This document shows positions 23,873 to 31,682 of a DNA stretch of 54,669 bases, in pieces. The notes under the pieces are model-generated. The model made no database searches. It was not told where the DNA came from and saw only the letters and a list, made by a program, of their open reading frames with translations. This DNA comes from a virus. The position numbers and the translations under genes are program-made. The DNA is taken from the IMG/VR virus record IMGVR_UViG_3300035698_012362, positions 1 to 54,669 of that record. The stretch is one strand, 5' to 3'. Position 1 is the first letter of the stretch. The number at the start of each line of letters is the position of its first letter.

Positions 23873-24649
23873 TTAAAGCCAGTTATCTTTCTGGCTTTCG
23901 TTTAGTATCCCACCATTGGTGAGCATGATTCGCTCAACTTTGGTGGTTTCTAGATGTTCCAACTTACCTTCTAACCTGTTGGATAATTCCTCACAATACT
24001 TATCAAACTCCCTATCATCCTTGAGCCTTTCCAAGAGTTTAATATCATTCTCACTGACATTACTAGTGACATGAGGGTTTGCAGTGAAGAACTGTTCAGC
24101 GCTACCGTTGTAGTTGATGAATAGTTGTGCATCATCTCTACTAAAGTCGTCGATAAGCGTAGTCTCATCGACGTCTTCATCGTCATCCTTGGCAATGAAT
24201 AACACATGGGATGGCTTGAATTCAGCCTTTGCAGTTTTGAGCTTAGGGTTATGATTCCACCTGTTGTTGGTTGTGACCTTTCCCTTTTTATCAACCTCTA
24301 CACCAATAGAGGCAGATTTTACCGGTGCATAACCTTCGTACCCGCTCTCATAATCAAATCTATGTACATCATCCTTGATACTAGAGCGATACTGGATGCT
24401 GGGACGCCCATCATTTGGGTGAGAATCCCATCTATTGAACAAGTCTATTGCTGCCCTTGTGTGCAATATGCGCATTTCCAGACCATCGACATCATCCTGT
24501 AGCCATAAGTCTGTCTTGCCATTTGCCGCTTCAGCTTTAAACACAAGCCTTAACTCAGCACCCCGTAGCTGTCGAGGTAACATATCTAACTCATTCTGGA
24601 GTCGAAACCTCCGCAGCACTTGCGTATCAGTCTTCGGTAATCTATTCAT
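23873..24649 (-). CDS. Hypothetical early protein
   Basis: 258 residues from the ATG at 24649, chosen because AGAGAG precedes it; a longer frame from 24685 is possible but lacks a ribosome site. The sequence is highly charged, with a basic first third (RLPKTDTQVLRRFRLQNEL) and an acidic middle (KDDDEDVDETTLIDDFSRDD). Residues near 146-158 (SHVLFIAKDDDE) are encoded by a 36-bp DNA sequence that recurs exactly at the end of the next upstream gene. No recognised domain. Confidence 0.8.
   Translation of the reverse strand: MNRLPKTDTQVLRRFRLQNELDMLPRQLRGAELRLVFKAEAANGKTDLWLQDDVDGLEMRILHTRAAIDLFNRWDSHPNDGRPSIQYRSSIKDDVHRFDYESGYEGYAPVKSASIGVEVDKKGKVTTNNRWNHNPKLKTAKAEFKPSHVLFIAKDDDEDVDETTLIDDFSRDDAQLFINYNGSAEQFFTANPHVTSNVSENDIKLLERLKDDREFDKYCEELSNRLEGKLEHLETTKVERIMLTNGGILNESQKDNWL
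24177..24212 (-). repeat. 36-bp direct repeat, copy 1 (copy 2 at 24775-24810)
   Basis: The 36 bases at 24177-24212 are identical to 24775-24810. Copy 1 is in the middle of the gene at 23873-24649. Copy 2 is near the 3' end of the gene at 24756-25172. Both are read in the same frame and encode SHVLFIAKDDDE. Confidence 0.9.
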
Positions 24650-24703
24650 AACTTTCTCTCTTTTAGGTTGTCGGCCTGAGCACATGCCCAGACCTGCTTT
24701 AGT

Positions 24704-24722
24704 GTGGTGTAATACACACCAC
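24704..24722. promoter_or_regulatory. Dyad symmetry element between two leftward genes
   Basis: GTGGTGT and ACACCAC form a perfect 7-bp inverted repeat around AATAC. It lies 55 bases upstream of the ATG at 24649, next to a TATACC-like sequence on the minus strand. No U-tract on either side, so an operator or RNA hairpin is more likely than a terminator. Confidence 0.4.
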
Positions 24723-24755
24723 GGTATAAAAATTGTTTAGTAATAACGGTCATAA

Positions 24756-25172
24756 TCATTCAAACGTCCCCCACTCATCGTCATCCTTGGCAATGAATAA
24801 CACATGGGATTGGTTATTTTGAGCCCAGTCTTTTATTAGGGCTATCACCATACCCATCGTCATAATCTCCTCTTTCATATCCTCATCACCTTCTAGGGCT
24901 CTTTCCCACGCCCAGTGAGCGCCTATATACGCTTGCTTCAGTTGTAAGGGCCACGCTTCAACGGACTTGCCATGAATTGGCACGATATACTTATCACATA
25001 GACTTTCTACGCGATCCATACCACGTATCACATCTTCGCAAGGGTCGATTTTTCGATCATGACCTTCGCCACGCTTTGACTTAGCCACACTCATTAGTAG
25101 TAGGCTTATAGCCACCAGTATGAAGGGTGATAGTACTAACAGCGTGTGTTGGAATTGATTTAGTTCGTTCAT
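24756..25172 (-). CDS. Hypothetical membrane-anchored protein
   Basis: 138 residues. Residues about 9-29 (HTLLVLSPFILVAISLLLMS) are an N-terminal transmembrane anchor, followed by a basic KSKRGEGHDRK stretch and a soluble helical domain. With the positive residues after the anchor, the soluble part should be cytoplasmic. The C-terminal tail SHVLFIAKDDDEWGTFE is encoded by the 36-bp repeat shared with the next gene. This is the first gene of the leftward block right of the divergent region, so it would be made early; membrane proteins in that position may act in superinfection exclusion, which is inference. Confidence 0.78.
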   Translation of the reverse strand: MNELNQFQHTLLVLSPFILVAISLLLMSVAKSKRGEGHDRKIDPCEDVIRGMDRVESLCDKYIVPIHGKSVEAWPLQLKQAYIGAHWAWERALEGDEDMKEEIMTMGMVIALIKDWAQNNQSHVLFIAKDDDEWGTFE

Positions 25173-25475
25173 AATGTATTCCTTATATTGAGGGCATTAC
25201 CCCTGTTTAATGCGAGAGTGCATTAGCATAAGAGCTAGTAGCCCTTATGATAGTAGGCTCTCACCTATTGTGTTTAGGAGTCCCAAGTAGGTTCAACTCC
25301 TATGATTTAGCATGAGTCGATTACAGAATCAATCTGAACCAACCCCCTAGCGCCACAAACGACACATACCTTACCAAAAGAGAAACATTACTCTTATTTC
25401 CGCAAATCTTTTCTAAATTTTTTATTTTTTAGGTTCGTGCTAGACTAATGCCGAATCCAACACAAGGGTATCAGT
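25173..25475. other. Divergent intergenic region with nested inverted repeats
   Basis: 303 bp between leftward and rightward genes. Near its left end AGGGCATTACCCCTG (25191-25205) repeats a 15-mer of the control region, with a minus-strand TATAAG close by. A nested dyad follows: GAGAG/CTCTC (25214-25218, 25258-25262) around CATAAG/CTTATG (25227-25232, 25244-25249). Next is TAGGAGT/ACTCCTA (25275-25281, 25296-25302). The right end is very A/T-rich (25405-25430) and leads into an extended -10. I read it as a two-way promoter region with operator-like dyads; no gene was found in it. Confidence 0.6.
25438..25446 (+). promoter_or_regulatory. Candidate extended -10 for the packaging/head operon
   Basis: TGCTAGACT (TGn + TAGACT) lies 29 bases before the ATG at 25476, downstream of an A/T-rich tract at 25410-25430. 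There is no good -35. Similar TGC-TAnnnT sequences occur before 27824, 38334 and 50453. Confidence 0.4.
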
Positions 25476-25964
25476 ATGAGTAAAGACCTGATGAATCATT
25501 ACAGCGCAATTGCTGTTCGAGGTTTAACATCCCAAGAAGAACGGTATGTAAATCTAATTATCCAAGGGATTAACCCCAGTGCTGCAGCTAGGGGTGCAGG
25601 TTACGTTGATGCGATAGAGACAGTCGGCGAGTTTGGGGGCAGAGAAGACATCCAGAGGGCAATCGCTCATGCCAGGGAAGTTTCTAGGCAGTTGGCTCTA
25701 CAAGCCGGCGCATTAAATTTCACGCGGGACGATGCAACTAGGTTATATCTAGAATCACACTCTTTAGCGGACACTTCTGCGGAAAAAACAAGGGCTATTG
25801 ATAGCTTGGTAAAATTACATGGACTTAGTGAGCCTGACAAAGTGGCTGTTACATACACTTCTAAGGAGCAGCTCCGTGGATTAACGACTCAGCAATTACT
25901 GGAATTGGCTGAGTCTGACATCGAGTTGGACCCTAGCCAGTATAACAGTGTGGTGGGCGAATGA
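25476..25964 (+). CDS. Probable terminase small subunit
   Basis: 162 residues. Residues 16-45 (GLTSQEERYVNLIIQGINPS then AAARGAGY) have the helix-turn-helix typical of phage terminase small subunits, followed by a long helical region for oligomerisation (residues 60-115). It is the first rightward gene and overlaps the large terminase by four bases (ATGA). The protein would recognise the packaging site and load DNA onto the large subunit. No other DNA-binding motif is evident. Certainty comes mainly from position plus the HTH. Confidence 0.8.
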   Translation: MSKDLMNHYSAIAVRGLTSQEERYVNLIIQGINPSAAARGAGYVDAIETVGEFGGREDIQRAIAHAREVSRQLALQAGALNFTRDDATRLYLESHSLADTSAEKTRAIDSLVKLHGLSEPDKVAVTYTSKEQLRGLTTQQLLELAESDIELDPSQYNSVVGE

Positions 25965-27727
25965 GTTTTACCTGCATAGCCTGTCACGTAAAGAAGAATA
26001 TTCTTTCCCACTTCGACAGTGATATGTGCATAACTTGTGCACGTAGAGAAGGTGTATATGAAGCTCAAGATAATACACCTGAGTTACAACGTTTACTCGA
26101 TGATACAGATAGGAGTGTAGAGGAACACCGCCAAGATATGCAGGCTGAAATGGTCAGGCAGAGGGAGGCAGAAAAAGCCAGCTTTGACGAGGCCAAAGAA
26201 GCCAAGCGTTTATTGGCAGAACGTGAACTTGCTAGACGACACATGTTGCACTTTGTTAAAGGCTCTAAACCTGATTACATGGCGGGATGGGTACACGCAG
26301 ATATATGTAAGCGTTTAGATAAGTTTGCTCGTGATATTGAGGAAGGCTTAAGCCCAAGACTAATGATAACCATGCCCCCTCGTCACGGAAAAAGTGAGTT
26401 GGGTAGTAAGACATTCCCCAGTTGGTTCATGGGCAGGAACCCCACATTTGAAACAATACTTACCTCCTACTCTGGAGATTTGGCTAAAGACTTTTCTCGT
26501 AAGTGCCGTGACCTTATAGACACTCCTTACTATAAGGGGGTTTTTGAAACAAGAATGAGTAGGACATCAACGGCTGTCGACAAATGGAGCACATCAGCAG
26601 GCGGGGGTTTTACAGCTGCGGGTGTTAGTGGCCCCATTATGGGTCGAGGTGCACACCTAGCAATAATAGATGACCCTGTGAAAGATAGGGCAGAAGCCGA
26701 GTCGGAGACTATAAGACAGTCGGTTAAAGACTGGTATTCCTCTACGTTCTATTCGAGACTCGCACCCGGTGGTGGGATACTGATAATACAAACCCGTTGG
26801 CACGACGATGACTTAAGTGGATGGTTGCTTTCTCAAATGGCACAGGTTAAGCAGGATATGCTTGACGCAGGTGAAACTGAGTGGCCTGAAGATGCTGACC
26901 TTTGGGAACAGGTTGATTACCCTGCTATTGCTATCGAGGATGAAGAGTTTAGGAAAGAAGGCGAGGCACTACACCCAGACCGTTACCCTTTAAAGGCACT
27001 CAAACGTATAAAGTTCAATATGATTCCGCGCGATTGGCAGGCATTATATCAGCAGTCACCAACAAGTGCAGATGGGGATTATTTCACTAGGGATATGTTC
27101 CGATATTATGTGGCTAAAGATAGGCCACCTGTTGAGGAAATGAGGATATATGCCGCGATAGATTTGGCTATATCTAAGAAGCAAACGGCAGATTATACGG
27201 TAGCAGTAGTCGTCGGCATCGATAGACAGCAGAATATCTGGCTACTAGATTTGATGCGTAAGAGGATAAACGCTTTAGGCATCATCGATATGCTATTTGA
27301 CATTCAGGTCAACTGGAACCCTGAGTTGATGGGTATTGAGACAGGCCAGATAGAATTGACACTTGAGCCTTTTATTATTAAAGCGGAAGAAGAAAAAGGC
27401 ATTTCACTTAGGTACATTAAGCTCAAAACTAGAGGTGTAGACAAATCTACTAGAGCGTTGCCCATTCAAGGTCGTATGTCCCAAGGTAAAGTTTATTACC
27501 CTACGGTATCTAGCACACCGTGGATGCAGACGGTTGTTAACGAGTTATTGAAGTTCCCTCTTGGTAAGAACGATGACATTGTTGACGCACTGGCTTGGAT
27601 TGGTCAGATGATTGTCATGTATGGTATCGTGAACCAGAAGCAGGAAAAGACTAAAGAGTCTGACATGCAGAAGAGGCTAAGGGAGATTATAGCTAAAAAG
27701 AGAGTGCAGTCCTCGATGGGTGCGTAA
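25961..27727 (+). CDS. terL: Terminase large subunit with N-terminal zinc ribbon
   Basis: 588 residues. Two CxxC pairs (C5/C8 and C23/C26) form an N-terminal zinc ribbon, followed by a Glu/Lys-rich coiled coil (about 48-95). ATPase: Walker A PPRHGKSE (139-146), Walker B LAIIDDP (233-239) with D237/D238, and a likely coupling motif IQTRWHDDD. Nuclease (RNase H-like): AAIDLAIS with D401, a later MGIETGQIE and a C-terminal DDIVDALAW. It pumps DNA into the prohead and cuts it. The zinc ribbon and coiled coil ahead of the ATPase are extra to most terminases and could replace part of the small subunit's role. Confidence 0.95.
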   Translation: MSFTCIACHVKKNILSHFDSDMCITCARREGVYEAQDNTPELQRLLDDTDRSVEEHRQDMQAEMVRQREAEKASFDEAKEAKRLLAERELARRHMLHFVKGSKPDYMAGWVHADICKRLDKFARDIEEGLSPRLMITMPPRHGKSELGSKTFPSWFMGRNPTFETILTSYSGDLAKDFSRKCRDLIDTPYYKGVFETRMSRTSTAVDKWSTSAGGGFTAAGVSGPIMGRGAHLAIIDDPVKDRAEAESETIRQSVKDWYSSTFYSRLAPGGGILIIQTRWHDDDLSGWLLSQMAQVKQDMLDAGETEWPEDADLWEQVDYPAIAIEDEEFRKEGEALHPDRYPLKALKRIKFNMIPRDWQALYQQSPTSADGDYFTRDMFRYYVAKDRPPVEEMRIYAAIDLAISKKQTADYTVAVVVGIDRQQNIWLLDLMRKRINALGIIDMLFDIQVNWNPELMGIETGQIELTLEPFIIKAEEEKGISLRYIKLKTRGVDKSTRALPIQGRMSQGKVYYPTVSSTPWMQTVVNELLKFPLGKNDDIVDALAWIGQMIVMYGIVNQKQEKTKESDMQKRLREIIAKKRVQSSMGA

Positions 27728-27749
27728 TATTTTCTAAATGAATTATTAC

Positions 27750-27758
27750 TGCTATACT
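27750..27758 (+). promoter_or_regulatory. Candidate extended -10 promoter element
   Basis: TGCTATACT lies 66 bases before the ATG at 27824. TTTTCTAAAT at 27730-27739 also occurs upstream of the 25438 element (25410-25419), but at a different distance. A promoter for the membrane protein and portal genes is plausible. Confidence 0.35.
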
Positions 27759-27823
27759 CGACATCGCACTGATTGTGTATCAGCTTAGAAGTTCCTATTG
27801 CCCAATACTCAGGATACAGTAGA

Positions 27824-28249
27824 ATGACAGAAAATGACGTAAGACAAGTTGCTGCTGCAGTTAAAGGGCATACTATGACTCAAGCGGAGCGCATGGCAGA
27901 TAATCTGTCAAAGATTGCAGTATTTGCATGTTCGGTTGGAATTGTCTGGTTGGTTTCTGGTGTGGGCGACCTACAGAATGAGCAGGTTCGAGTAGACGAG
28001 TGGCGCAAAATGAGTTTAAGGCAGATGCTAGCCTTTGAAACTTTCATGTCAGAGCCTCGGTTTAGTGAGAAGAACTTCTTAGATAGGACTAGTCCAATTC
28101 TGAGACTTATCCAACAGAACGAGCAAGAAAGTGAAAAATTGTACGAATTAATAAAACCCATGACTAATCATGAGTACCGTTTGCGTGTCTTAGAACGCAG
28201 GGCTGGAATAGCTAGTGCCTACCAAGGGGAAGGGGAAGGGAATGAGTGA
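27824..28249 (+). CDS. Membrane protein between terminase and portal genes
   Basis: 141 residues from the ATG at 27824, preceded by AGGA; a longer frame from a TTG at 27773 would include the promoter-like region and is unlikely. Residues about 29-46 (IAVFACSVGIVWLVSGVG) form one transmembrane helix. The N-terminal 25 residues would be cytoplasmic or the reverse; the C-terminal 95 residues are charged helix. Its 3' end supplies the ribosome site GGGGAAGGGG for the portal gene. Function unknown; a lysis (spanin- or holin-like) role is possible but not supported by position. Confidence 0.75.
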   Translation: MTENDVRQVAAAVKGHTMTQAERMADNLSKIAVFACSVGIVWLVSGVGDLQNEQVRVDEWRKMSLRQMLAFETFMSEPRFSEKNFLDRTSPILRLIQQNEQESEKLYELIKPMTNHEYRLRVLERRAGIASAYQGEGEGNE

Positions 28250-30395
28250 TGTATCCGAAGCATCAGAAAAAGATATTAAAACGGCTGATGTTGAAGCGGC
28301 TAATAGCCTTATAGCCGCTGAGAACCGATGGCTATACCAAGAGGCTGAAAAGGCCACAGGTCACGGCGACTTTATCCGAAATGCCTCCACTTGTTCAAAC
28401 TACTACGCGGGTGATCAATGGGATTCTGCTGTCAAGCAGCAGCTCGAGGGCGAAGGCAGACCTGCACTTACTCTTAACATGGTTTTATCTACAACTAACG
28501 CTATGATCGGTGAGCAGCTCGAAAGAAAGATAGATGTCACGTTTACCGCCTCAAGAACCGGCACTGAAGAAACAGCTCACGCACTCAACGCAGTAACGAA
28601 ATCAATATTGAATGAAAATAACTTTGCTGAACTCGAAGAGCTTGTTTTCTCAGAAGGGATTATTACAGATCGCGGTTTTTATGATGTCAGAATGAACTTT
28701 GAGAATAACCTCCAAGGTGACATTAAGATAGATAATGAGGATGCCGTTGATGTTATTATCGATGCCGAAGCTAAAGACTCTGACCCTAACAAGTGGAATG
28801 AGATTTGGCTCACTAGATGGTTAACTCCCGACCAGATTGCAACTAGGTATGGGGACTATAAATTAAAACTGGTTTTAGCATATGCTGCATATAGCAGTGG
28901 TGAACAGGACAGTACCCATATCCAATATGAAGACCGTACTTTTGGCGGTGATAAAGCTTATGCCAGGACTGAGGACGATGAAGTCAGGAAGGTAAAAAGA
29001 CTACGTGTTATCGAACGTCAGCATTATGTGTACACAGACATACTAAAGTTTGTCGATTATGCTACGGGGGATATGAGACAGGTTCCTTGGGGTGTTACGG
29101 AAGAACAGGCTAAAGCATTTGCTGAAGAGAATGGATATGGAACCATTACTATGAAGGGTCGCCGTCTACGTATGACCACTAGTGTGTGCGATGTATTATT
29201 AGATGATGACTGGTCTATGTACCGTAGTTTTACTCTAGTACCTTTCTTCCCATACTTTGTGAAAGGCAGACCTCACGGAGTCGTTCGACATATACTTGAT
29301 CCACAAGACCTTTTAAACAAAACATCTAGCCAAGAGCTACACATTGTCAACACAACTGCCAATAGCGGTTGGGTTATACAAGAGAACTCTCTTGTTGACC
29401 ACGACGCAGACTCATTGGCTACAGACGGTTCCAAAACAGGTTTAGTACTTACGTTTAAGAGGGGCTATGAGCCACCACAGAAAATATCACCTAACCAGAT
29501 TCCTACAGGAATTGAACGCATCAGCCAAAAAGCCGCGACTACAATTCGAGAGATATCAGCCATTAACGCTTCAATGCTTGGAACGGCTCGCGCCGACCAG
29601 TCTGGAAAGGCTCAGCAGCAGGCCACGACGCGAGGGCAAGTGCAGGTATCAGTCGTGCTATCTAGCCTTAAGAAATCAAGAAGAATGGTGGCGAGGAAGA
29701 TACTCGAGCTTGTCCAAGATTTTTACACAGAAACGAGATACTTCAAGACTTCAGATGAAGGAGTTGTCACTAGTGGCGAGGAAGGTGCAGACGTCTCTAT
29801 CAACACACCTACCGATGACGGCAATATCATTAATGACGTTACGTTTGGAGAGTATGGAATATCAATCGGTCATGCACCTGCGAGCGGCTCAGCAAACGAA
29901 GCTGAATTCAATGAAGCAATTCGCCTTCGCGAAGTGGGAGTCAACATTCCCGATCACTTCATTATCAAGTATTCAAACCTTCGTGAGAGAAATCAGGTCG
30001 CGGAGTACGTTAAGAACCTAAATGGACTAGGAGAGCCTAGTGAAGAACAGCAGGCTCTAGACGAGGCTAAGTTTAACTTCGACATGGATATGATGGAAAA
30101 AGACCTGCAAATGAAAGATGCTGAGATTGATAAGTTAGTTTCAGAAGCTTTTGAGAGGAAGGCCAAAGCAGATACCCTTGAAGGGTACAAGCAGGTAGAA
30201 ATGGAAATTGCCCAATTACAACTTAAGCGGGACCAGATGCGACAGGATGCATCACTCCGAGTTGTATTGGCAGCGAAAAGTCACGCGAATGCTTCTAGTA
30301 TGAATGACAGTCGTTCGGCTACTACACTGGCCACCAAAGCTATGGATGTAGCTAGTAAGCCAGATAAACCCCCAACTAAGAGAGAGAAAGCCTAA
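28242..30395 (+). CDS. Portal protein (P22 gp1-like)
   Basis: 717 residues from the ATG at 28242, preceded by a purine-rich GGGGAAGGG site. The size matches P22-type portals (about 725). Typical features: an early GDQWDSAVKQQLE with GRPALTLNMV, then IGEQLERKIDVTF, a central QDLLNKTSSQE-like wing region, and a C-terminal charged coiled coil (about 600-690) that forms the barrel. Twelve copies would make the vertex ring that anchors the terminase and adaptor. It follows terminase genes and precedes a scaffold-like gene, the standard order. Overlaps the upstream gene by eight bases and the next gene by one. Confidence 0.92.
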   Translation: MSDVSEASEKDIKTADVEAANSLIAAENRWLYQEAEKATGHGDFIRNASTCSNYYAGDQWDSAVKQQLEGEGRPALTLNMVLSTTNAMIGEQLERKIDVTFTASRTGTEETAHALNAVTKSILNENNFAELEELVFSEGIITDRGFYDVRMNFENNLQGDIKIDNEDAVDVIIDAEAKDSDPNKWNEIWLTRWLTPDQIATRYGDYKLKLVLAYAAYSSGEQDSTHIQYEDRTFGGDKAYARTEDDEVRKVKRLRVIERQHYVYTDILKFVDYATGDMRQVPWGVTEEQAKAFAEENGYGTITMKGRRLRMTTSVCDVLLDDDWSMYRSFTLVPFFPYFVKGRPHGVVRHILDPQDLLNKTSSQELHIVNTTANSGWVIQENSLVDHDADSLATDGSKTGLVLTFKRGYEPPQKISPNQIPTGIERISQKAATTIREISAINASMLGTARADQSGKAQQQATTRGQVQVSVVLSSLKKSRRMVARKILELVQDFYTETRYFKTSDEGVVTSGEEGADVSINTPTDDGNIINDVTFGEYGISIGHAPASGSANEAEFNEAIRLREVGVNIPDHFIIKYSNLRERNQVAEYVKNLNGLGEPSEEQQALDEAKFNFDMDMMEKDLQMKDAEIDKLVSEAFERKAKADTLEGYKQVEMEIAQLQLKRDQMRQDASLRVVLAAKSHANASSMNDSRSATTLATKAMDVASKPDKPPTKREKA

Positions 30396-31453
30396 TGCCT
30401 AAAAAATTAGAATTAGATGATAACGATGATGCCATTGCAGTACCTAAGAGTGGTGTTAATGAGTTTGGTGGCGACATATTTGAATCTACATTAGCTGTAG
30501 ACAAAAAGGCACGCGGTGATTTTATAGAGCCTGTTATTGATGACTCTTCAGATGAACTTGCCCCTATTGAAACCAATGCAGATGCAAAACCTGATCCAGT
30601 AGAAGCTACTACTGATCCTGATGGTACTGAAACTGAAAAACTAGCAGATGATAAGGCCGATGGTAAAGATGGCGATAAAGCTAAGACGAAAGCAGGCAAA
30701 GATGATATCGACTCGCAGGAGGACATTCCTACTTCTGTGCCACGCTCAAGGCTTAAGAAAGAAGTCGCTAAAAGAAATGCCGTTCAAGCCGAGTTAGATG
30801 CACTTAAGGCCAAACAACCAACAGCTAATACTGATGAAGTCGTTGAGAACAAGAAGGCTGAGTTAGACCCTAAGAAATTCAAGACTATGCAGTCTGCTAT
30901 GCTTGACGGAGATACTGAGGTTGCTATGGGGATCTTCGGGGAAATGCTTCAGACTGCTACTGATAGTGCAGTGGCCATAGCGACCGAACAGACACGCAGT
31001 GCGGTAAAGCAAGACCTTATGAAAGACGCGGAAGAGAAAGCTTTTGTTACCGTTACGGATAGAATATATAAGTCTTTCCCTGAGTTCGAGTTTGGCAGTG
31101 ATCTAGCAGACGATACACTTATTGGTGAGGTCATTGACCTTCGTGATTTTTACCTACAAAAACGGAGTATGGAACCAGCTGACGCGCTTTTACGTGCGGC
31201 TAATGAGGTTGCAACAGAATACGAGATTGAAGACCGCTCACCAAAGGCGAAGGCACCTGTGCCTCCTAAGCCGAGAAGTTTAGATATTGCACGTAAGACT
31301 GAACTGGCTACCAAAGAGAAGGGCGCACTCAATGGTAGTTCTAGCCCTAACGAGTCTTCAGCTTTTCAGGCACGTAACCTTACAGATAAGCAGTTGTTTA
31401 GCGAGGATAACGATTTGGCGAAAAGGAAAGCTAGAGGGGATTTTCTCACTTAG
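30395..31453 (+). CDS. Probable scaffolding protein
   Basis: 352 residues, strongly acidic, Ala/Lys/Asp/Glu-rich and mostly helical or disordered, with no aromatic core in the first 120 residues. The C-terminal 60 residues are more basic (KAKAPVPPKPRSLDIARKTE), as in scaffolds that bind coat protein. Position between portal and capsid supports the call. It should direct prohead assembly and leave before maturation. No protease motif was seen, so it probably exits intact. Confidence 0.85.
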   Translation: MPKKLELDDNDDAIAVPKSGVNEFGGDIFESTLAVDKKARGDFIEPVIDDSSDELAPIETNADAKPDPVEATTDPDGTETEKLADDKADGKDGDKAKTKAGKDDIDSQEDIPTSVPRSRLKKEVAKRNAVQAELDALKAKQPTANTDEVVENKKAELDPKKFKTMQSAMLDGDTEVAMGIFGEMLQTATDSAVAIATEQTRSAVKQDLMKDAEEKAFVTVTDRIYKSFPEFEFGSDLADDTLIGEVIDLRDFYLQKRSMEPADALLRAANEVATEYEIEDRSPKAKAPVPPKPRSLDIARKTELATKEKGALNGSSSPNESSAFQARNLTDKQLFSEDNDLAKRKARGDFLT

Positions 31454-31464
31454 CAGTAACCCCA

Positions 31465-31553
31465 CTGGAGTTTTTTATGCCTACTATTTGACAGTGGTAG
31501 GCAATGCTACTAATATAAACGTATTCGAGTGGTGAACTCGTAAAAAACTCCAG
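31465..31553 (+). ncRNA. Predicted three-way-junction RNA upstream of the capsid gene (or MITE-like element)
   Basis: CTGGAGTTTTTTA (31465-31477) pairs perfectly with TAAAAAACTCCAG (31541-31553), 13 bp. Directly inside, TGCCTAC/GTAGGCA (31478-31484, 31497-31503) and CGAGT/ACTCG (31526-31530, 31536-31540) form two hairpins that abut both arms with no spare base. The 22 bases between the hairpins are single-stranded. All of this lies in the 229-base gap between scaffold and capsid genes. The rest of the gap has another 6-bp dyad CCCTAG/CTAGGG just before the capsid ribosome site. Alternatively the 13-bp inverted repeat ends are those of a tiny MITE flanked by CCA. Confidence 0.55.
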
Positions 31554-31682
31554 CCATACACTGTAAAGTATGCCGCACTCCATGTGCTCCGATAGACCCA
31601 CGAACGGGACAAAACAAGGCTTATTATATTTAATTTGCCCTAGATTTGTTTCACATTTGCTAGGGAAAACCGGAGATTCAAA

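Noticed and set aside
25262-25315. tRNA-like T-arm (GTAGG-TTCAACT-CCTAT)
   Set aside because: No matching acceptor arm or D-arm in the preceding 80 bases; the pairing is better explained by the TAGGAGT/ACTCCTA inverted repeat.
29467-30021. 184-codon open frame on the plus strand within the portal gene
   Set aside because: It is a shadow of the portal frame; no ribosome site and no recognisable protein features.
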